53,801 nt of DNA from Defluviitaleaceae bacterium (lineage in GTDB: Bacteria > Bacillota > Clostridia > Lachnospirales > WRAX01). Each line of letters opens with the position of its first letter. Positions within the stretch are counted from its first letter, which is position 1. Position numbers and translations under genes: made by a program. The DNA is taken from the NCBI GenBank assembly GCA_009779935.1, contig WRAX01000017.1, positions 1-53,801 on the forward strand, read 5' to 3'. Below are positions 49,051-53,801 of this stretch, one piece after another. The notes under the pieces are model-generated. The model did no database searches. It saw nothing but the letters and a program-made list of their open reading frames with translations, and was not told the origin of the DNA.

Positions 49051-49887
49051 CTACCTACCAAATTCATGCGCAAGGCGGCCGGCCACCACATAACGCATAT
49101 CCCACCGCACATTGGTGCAAGTGGAAAGCACCAAAATATTATCATAAATATCGCCTGCAATGCCTGTGTTTATCACGCTTCGGCGGTTTATTTCATCCAC
49201 CAACTCCCCAAATTCCTCCCTATCGTGGAAGTGCACTTGAATATAATCAAAGTCCACATTAGTGGAGAATGCGGAGAAAATTTCATAAATCAGTACAGCG
49301 TGGTCGGTTATAATCACAATATGGGGATTTCTCTCAAAAAACTCCTGCCCCATATAAAAGCGCAGGTTGTGGAACATGGTGCCATTTAGCATGTTGTGCC
49401 CATAAATTACAGTGTTGGGGTTTGTAAAATTTGGCGTATTTTGATAGTCCATAAACAAAGCCCCATTTACATTGCGGCGGCGAAAAATATCGTGGTACAG
49501 GTAAAAAGCATTATCTTCCCCCTGCACCACCGCATTGCCCACACGGGTGCCGGGTATGGTGATATATGCCACAATGTCAGGATTTCCGGTCATCTCTCTA
49601 ACATCATCCAGCAGGCGGCTGTCCAAAAAATCTAATAAATGGGCGGGAAATGGCTCTGCGGGGTCGATATCCGCAATTTCCGCTAAAAAGCTTACAAACG
49701 CTTCCACCTGCTCCTCAAAAACCTCCTGCACGGCTTCGCTTTGTTGTTGGGTTACCCGCCCATCCCGCCAATAGCTTATGGCATCCCCTAAATTAAAGAA
49801 AAATGCCGCACCAAAGCCAAGGGTGCTGATGGCCAGTAGGATTAATATTAAATTGCCACGTTTTCGTTTTTTGGTTTTTTGTGACAT
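49051..49887 (-). CDS. Class B sortase
   Basis: 278 residues. Basic start, one membrane segment (NLILILLAISTLGFGAAFFF, about 12-31), then a sortase domain with the triad H164 (VIYGHNM), C257 (LVLSTCTN) and R265 (DMRYVVAGR). The block RNVNGALFMDYQN is characteristic of class B. It anchors surface proteins or pilin-like subunits to peptidoglycan through an NxTN-like signal; no candidate substrate was seen nearby. The ATG has GAGAGGTG upstream. Transcription runs away from secA. Confidence 0.92.
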   Translation of the reverse strand: MSQKTKKRKRGNLILILLAISTLGFGAAFFFNLGDAISYWRDGRVTQQQSEAVQEVFEEQVEAFVSFLAEIADIDPAEPFPAHLLDFLDSRLLDDVREMTGNPDIVAYITIPGTRVGNAVVQGEDNAFYLYHDIFRRRNVNGALFMDYQNTPNFTNPNTVIYGHNMLNGTMFHNLRFYMGQEFFERNPHIVIITDHAVLIYEIFSAFSTNVDFDYIQVHFHDREEFGELVDEINRRSVINTGIAGDIYDNILVLSTCTNVRWDMRYVVAGRLAHEFGR

Positions 49888-49957
49888 ATTGCACCTCTCA
49901 AATTTCGGTCTAATATGATTATATCACAAAAACATGCCATGGTCAATCAAAAAAGTG

Positions 49958-49986
49958 TTGCTTAAATTGCTTGCATCTGGTAAAAT
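49958..49986 (+). promoter_or_regulatory. Promoter of secA
   Basis: TTGCTT (49958-49963), 17 bases, TAAAAT (49981-49986), 42 bases before the secA start. Confidence 0.7.
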
Positions 49987-50028
49987 TAGAGTTGATTGTT
50001 ATTTTACGAAAGCAAAGAGGTGTAACCA

Positions 50029-52596
50029 ATGGGCGTTTTTAATAAACTGTTCAAATCATACAGCGAAAAGGAAGTTAAGCGCATACAGCCCCTATTGGCA
50101 AAAATTGAGGGTTTCCGATCCAATATGAAAGGGCTTAGCGATGAAGCCTTAGCGGCAAAAACCCCTGAATTTAAGGAAAGGCTTGCAAAAGGCGAAACCC
50201 TTGATGATATCCTGCCGGAAGCCTATGCAGTGGTGCGTGAAGCTGCCGTGCGGGTTTTGGAGCAGGAGCATTATCCCGTACAGTTAATTGGCGGCATTGT
50301 GCTGCACCAAGGGCGCATTGCGGAAATGCGCACAGGTGAAGGCAAAACCCTTACATCTACCCTACCCGCCTACCTTAATGCGCTTACGGGCAATGGTGTG
50401 CATGTGGTAACTGTAAACGAATACCTTGCTAAACGTGACTCGGAATGGATGGGGCAGGTGCATCGCTTTTTGGGGCTTACGGTAGGTTGTATTTACCACG
50501 GGCTAAACAGCGAACAGCGCAGGGAAGCCTATAATTGCGACATAACCTACGCCACCAACAACGAGCTGGGTTTTGACTACCTACGTGACAATATGGTGGT
50601 GTATCAAAAAGATATGGTGCAAAGAAGCCTAAACTTCGCTATTATTGACGAAATTGATTCTATTTTGATTGACGAAGCCCGTACACCCTTGATAATCTCG
50701 GGCGCATCAGGCAAATCTACTGATTTATATAAGGTTGCCCAGCGTTTTGCCATCACCCTTAAAAAAGGACGCATTTTGAATGAAGAAGCCGCCCTTAACC
50801 CCTTACAAAGGGAAGAAGTTAAGGAAGAAGGTGACTTTGTTGTGGATGAAAAACAAAAAACCGTTACCCTTACACAGGAAGGTACTGAAAAAGCCGAAAA
50901 ATTCTTCGGCATCGAAAACCTGTCGGATCCTGATAATTTGGAAATACAGCACCATGTCAACAACGCCCTAAAAGCCAACTACAACATGCAGCTGGACAAG
51001 GATTATGTTGTAACCGAAGGCGAAATTGTTATTGTTGATGAATTTACAGGGCGCATGATGCCCGGCAGGCGTTATTCCGACGGCTTGCATCAAGCTATTG
51101 AAGCTAAGGAAAATGTAAAGGTGCAAAGGGAATCCAGAACCCTTGCCACCATCACCTTCCAAAATTTTTTTAACAAATACACCAAAAAATGCGGTATGAC
51201 GGGTACAGCCCTAACCGAGGATGGGGAATTTAGGGATATTTACAAAATGGATGTGGTATCAATACCCACCAACCGCCCCATTGCCCGTATAGACTTGCCC
51301 GATTCTGTTTACACCACGATGCAGGGCAAATACCAAGCCATTGTGGATGAAATTGCCAAATGCCATCAAAAAGGCCAGCCCGTGTTGGTTGGTACTGTAA
51401 GTATCGAAAAATCGGAGCTGTTAAGCACTATTTTGAAAAAGGCAGGCATTAAACATAATGTACTTAATGCCAAACACCACGAAAAAGAAGCGGAAATTGT
51501 AGCAGAAGCCGGTTTGAAAGGTGCTGTAACCATCGCCACAAACATGGCGGGTCGTGGTACGGATATTAAGCTGGGCGAAGGCGTTGTGGAGCTGGGCGGC
51601 CTTAAAATAATAGGCACAGAAAGGCACGAATCCCGTCGTATTGACAACCAGTTGCGTGGTCGTGCCGGCCGCCAAGGGGATCCGGGCGAAAGCCGCTTCT
51701 TCATCTCCGCTGAAGATGATTTGATGCGCCTTTTTGGTGGCGAGCGGATGAAAACCATAATGCACACCCTTAAAATGCCCGAAAACGAAGCCATTGACAG
51801 TAAGGCACTAAGCCGTGTTATCGAAGGGGCGCAAAAAAAGGTGGAAGCTAACCACTTTTCCGCCCGTAAGCACCTGTTGGATTATGACAGGGTAATGAAC
51901 GAGCAGCGTGAGATTATATACGGCGAGCGATACAAAATCCTATCAGGTGAGGATATGAAGGACCATATCCTGTCCATGCTAAAAGATGTGGTTGGGCGCA
52001 CTGTGGAAGATAATATGGATGCAGAAACCCAAAAGTTGGATATGAATGCCATAAACAAACAGTTGGAAATTCACCTGCGTCTGCCACCTGTTGCAAAAGA
52101 GCTTGGTAATGATAAAGAAGCCCTAAAAGCCCGCATTTACCAAGAAGCTATGGATTTGTACAACAGACGTGAAACCAATCATAACGACTCCAAGCCGGAG
52201 GGGTACCCGGATATGCGGGAGATTGAGCGTATCGTTATGCTACAAGTGGTGGATCAAAAATGGATGGGGCATATTGATGATATGGACCAAATGCGCCAAG
52301 GCGTATCCCTGCAAAGCTACGGCCAGCAGGACCCGCTAACAGAATACCGCTTCCTGTCCTACGATATGTTTGACGAATTGTCCAAAAACATTCAAAATGA
52401 CACGGTTAGGGCAATGTTTAATGTAACCCTTGCAACCCAGCCACAGCGCAGGCAGCAGGTGGCAAAGGCGGCTTTTACCAATAAAGATGCCACCGCCGTT
52501 AAAGCCCCCACCAAACGTGCAGAAAGCAAGGTTGGCCGTAACGACCCCTGCACCTGCGGCAGCGGCAAAAAATATAAGGTTTGCTGTGGTGGATAA
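50029..52596 (+). CDS. secA: Preprotein translocase ATPase SecA
   Basis: 855 residues, full length. Walker A is M-R-T-G-E-G-K-T near 100-107, the DEAD-type box reads [20 protein letters not shown], later motifs include [13 protein letters not shown] and [16 protein letters not shown], and the C-terminal zinc-binding SEC-C motif is [18 protein letters not shown]. SecA drives export through SecYEG. AAAGAGGTG lies about 7 bases before the ATG. The gene is followed after 3 bases by a GNAT gene, so that gene is probably cotranscribed. Only one secA is seen here. Confidence 0.98.
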   Translation: MGVFNKLFKSYSEKEVKRIQPLLAKIEGFRSNMKGLSDEALAAKTPEFKERLAKGETLDDILPEAYAVVREAAVRVLEQEHYPVQLIGGIVLHQGRIAEMRTGEGKTLTSTLPAYLNALTGNGVHVVTVNEYLAKRDSEWMGQVHRFLGLTVGCIYHGLNSEQRREAYNCDITYATNNELGFDYLRDNMVVYQKDMVQRSLNFAIIDEIDSILIDEARTPLIISGASGKSTDLYKVAQRFAITLKKGRILNEEAALNPLQREEVKEEGDFVVDEKQKTVTLTQEGTEKAEKFFGIENLSDPDNLEIQHHVNNALKANYNMQLDKDYVVTEGEIVIVDEFTGRMMPGRRYSDGLHQAIEAKENVKVQRESRTLATITFQNFFNKYTKKCGMTGTALTEDGEFRDIYKMDVVSIPTNRPIARIDLPDSVYTTMQGKYQAIVDEIAKCHQKGQPVLVGTVSIEKSELLSTILKKAGIKHNVLNAKHHEKEAEIVAEAGLKGAVTIATNMAGRGTDIKLGEGVVELGGLKIIGTERHESRRIDNQLRGRAGRQGDPGESRFFISAEDDLMRLFGGERMKTIMHTLKMPENEAIDSKALSRVIEGAQKKVEANHFSARKHLLDYDRVMNEQREIIYGERYKILSGEDMKDHILSMLKDVVGRTVEDNMDAETQKLDMNAINKQLEIHLRLPPVAKELGNDKEALKARIYQEAMDLYNRRETNHNDSKPEGYPDMREIERIVMLQVVDQKWMGHIDDMDQMRQGVSLQSYGQQDPLTEYRFLSYDMFDELSKNIQNDTVRAMFNVTLATQPQRRQQVAKAAFTNKDATAVKAPTKRAESKVGRNDPCTCGSGKKYKVCCGG

Positions 52597-52599
52597 TCT

Positions 52600-53097
52600 A
52601 TGATTAGGCCTATGGGGCTTGATGATATACAAAGGGTGGCAGAAATCCACGTTTTTGCACAGCGCATGGTTTATAACGGCATTGTTTCTGATAAATTGTT
52701 GTTTGCAGAAACCACCGTGGCCGGGCGGGCGGAAGAATTTGCCAAGCTAATCAGCAAACATGGCTGCCATGGCTTTGTTTATGATGATGGCGGTATTATA
52801 CGTGGGTTTTTGATTGTTTTTCCCTGTACTGACACAAAAAAGGCAAATACCCTGGAAATAGACCGCATTTTTGCCGACCCGTTGATGAGAGGGCAAAGGA
52901 TTGGCAGTAAGCTGGAAAGTTTTTGCCAATCCTTTGCCGCAGATAAAGGTTATGACGAAGTTTGCCTGTGGGTGCTGGAAGGCAACCACCTCGCCATAAA
53001 GTTTTATGAAAAAATGGGCTACACCTTTGATGGCAGCAAAAAAATAACCATGAACGGCGAAGCAACATCTGTGCGATACAGTAAGAGGCTGAAGTAA
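52600..53097 (+). CDS. GNAT family N-acetyltransferase
   Basis: 165 residues. IRPMGLDDIQRVAEIH at the start, LEIDRIFADPLMRGQRIGSK (acetyl-CoA loop RGQRIGS) and CLWVLEGNHLAIKFYEKMGY give a complete GNAT domain of the small-molecule or protein N-acetyltransferase type. The substrate is unknown. ATG 52600 starts 3 bases after secA; GGTGG in the last secA codons may serve as ribosome binding site. It separates secA from prfB, which are near neighbours in many Firmicutes. Confidence 0.9.
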   Translation: MIRPMGLDDIQRVAEIHVFAQRMVYNGIVSDKLLFAETTVAGRAEEFAKLISKHGCHGFVYDDGGIIRGFLIVFPCTDTKKANTLEIDRIFADPLMRGQRIGSKLESFCQSFAADKGYDEVCLWVLEGNHLAIKFYEKMGYTFDGSKKITMNGEATSVRYSKRLK

Positions 53098-53543
53098 TGC
53101 ATGATTAAAGTGAAAAGGCGCAGGTTTAGGAATTGGTCAAATCGGCGGAAGGTTGTTTGATGGATAGCCTTGGTTATTGCTGTGGTTTTCGTAATACTTT
53201 CAGGCATTGCAAGATGGCACCAACAAACAAGTTGGGGGTTTGCCACCGCCCTTGTGGTGCATACCATGCCAATTCCAATTCGAAACATGGAAAAGGATAT
53301 TTTGAAAATCGCAGGTTTCAGTGCGTTTTCAAAATGTGCTTTTCCATGATTGAGAATGGAATTGGTACCATTCGCTACAACCCCGCAAACCCCTGCCATG
53401 CTCGATTGGGCAACCATGCTGGTACATCTGCCACTTTCAGTATTATCGTCGGTACAGCCTTTGGTGCTATTGTTTACTATGCTGGGATGGGATAGATGGA
53501 TGGTATGAAGGATGAACAAAATAGCGTGAGGATGTGACTAATT
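53098..53543 (+). other. 446-base region with a large imperfect palindrome and a TGA-interrupted frame
   Basis: No intact gene is supported. The strongest signal is an inverted repeat: 53269-53308 and 53326-53365 match at about 33 of 40 positions around a 17-base loop, and weaker matching blocks (GGGGTTTGC at about 53235-53243 with GCAAACCCC at 53386-53394) continue the symmetry outwards. One plus frame beginning ATG 53101 (KVKRRRFRNWSNRRKVV, then membrane-like IALVIAVVFVILSG, RWHQQTSWGFATALVVHTMP and more) is interrupted by TGA at about 53158, 53347 and 53503. It may be a dead gene, an RNA-structured element or a mobile palindromic unit. Confidence 0.4.
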
Positions 53544-53801
53544 ATGATTGAGCAAATTAAGGCGCAATTGTTGCCTTATGGAGCAAAATTAAATGAAATG
53601 GGGAAATCCCTTTGACATAGAGGGGTTGGAGGAGCGGGCAAAAAAACTGACCCAGCAAACCTATGAGCCTCACTTTTGGGATGATGGTAATGCTGCCCAA
53701 AAGTTACTTAAAGAAGTTAAGGGCATAAACTTTCGTGCGGAAAACTTTCGCAAAATAGAGCGGGCTTATGAAGAAGCCCTTGTTTTGATCCAATTAGCGC
53801 A
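53544..53801 (+). CDS. prfB: Peptide chain release factor 2 (5' part, programmed +1 frameshift)
   Basis: The first 23 codons (MIEQIKAQLLPYGAKLNEMG then KSL) end at CTT TGA C (53610-53616). Reading on in the +1 frame from GAC 53614 gives DIEGLEERAKKLTQQTYEPH and further RF2 sequence to the window edge. This is the classical autoregulatory site: RF2 itself recognises the UGA, so low RF2 allows slippage from CUU to UUU. A Shine-Dalgarno-like GGGGA at 53600-53604 lies shortly before the slippery codon. The CDS is thus 53544-53612 joined to 53614-53801, incomplete at the 3' end. GAGGATG lies about 13 bases before the ATG. Confidence 0.95.

Noticed and set aside
53019-53519. 166-residue minus-strand open frame over the palindromic region
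   Set aside because: It overlaps the end of the GNAT gene, lacks a ribosome binding site, and mirrors the plus-strand frame because of the inverted repeat.
53101-53520. Selenocysteine or other recoding of the in-frame TGA codons
   Set aside because: Although glycine reductase genes suggest selenocysteine use, three TGA codons in contexts such as GTT TGA TGG match no known selenoprotein motif, and TGA ends several good genes here.

Overview
The window looks like a chromosomal segment from a spore-forming, anaerobic, amino-acid-fermenting member of the Clostridia. The grounds are a glycine reductase component (GrdD), the sporulation proteins YlmC/YmxH and YlbJ, the L21-Prp-L27 operon with an N-terminally extended L27 (a Firmicutes arrangement), SLH and class B sortase surface proteins, and near-consensus sigma-A promoters (TTGACA-17-TATAAT). 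No phage, transposase or CRISPR array was found. The assignment to genus or species is not attempted.

Layout. 1-3.5 kb: tail of one GNAT acetyltransferase, a second complete GNAT, grdD, an MBL-fold hydrolase, then the rplU-prp-rpmA ribosomal operon. 3.6-8.3 kb (minus strand): the most unusual part, two tandem modules, each made of a small secreted peptide gene followed by a membrane-anchored S41-type peptidase gene, with near-identical promoters and 5' leaders, plus small membrane or secreted proteins downstream, one apparently frameshifted. 8.3-16 kb: ymxH, a MATE exporter, ylbJ, a cysteine synthase-like enzyme with a CAP-domain surface protein, a degraded stretch, and a TetR regulator with two tandem nucleotidyltransferases. 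16-24.6 kb: a BlaI/M56-peptidase regulated ABC exporter facing an MFS transporter and a CPBP protease, with two BlaI-type operators between them. 24.6-29.7 kb: a heptad-repeat coiled-coil protein, a YkvI-like transporter, an SLH protein, an amidase, an AlkD-like DNA repair protein and a frameshifted small gene.

29.7-40.6 kb is one long minus-strand operon of the conserved type asp23-nusB-xseA-xseB-ispA-dxs-tlyA-nadK-recN, mostly translationally coupled. A methyltransferase sits between tlyA and nadK, and a membrane protein plus an NTF2-like/Fos/Dabb/GNAT cassette sits between nadK and recN, where argR is commonly found. 40.7-46 kb: a D,D-carboxypeptidase, a tRNA group (Glu, Cys, Leu) with a DUF4272 gene inside it, and mnmG-rsmG. 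46-50 kb: GtrA, a GT39-like glycosyltransferase, a DPPR-synthase-like UbiA enzyme, a small membrane protein, a degraded stretch and a class B sortase, suggesting cell-surface polymer assembly. 50-53.8 kb: secA, a GNAT, a 446-base region with a large imperfect palindrome, and the start of prfB, including its programmed +1 frameshift site.

The best candidate for something undescribed is the duplicated peptide/S41-peptidase module at 4.6-8.3 kb: conserved signal and leader, fully diverged proline/glycine-rich tails, a stem-loop between peptide and peptidase, and a hairpin that would cover the peptide ribosome binding site.
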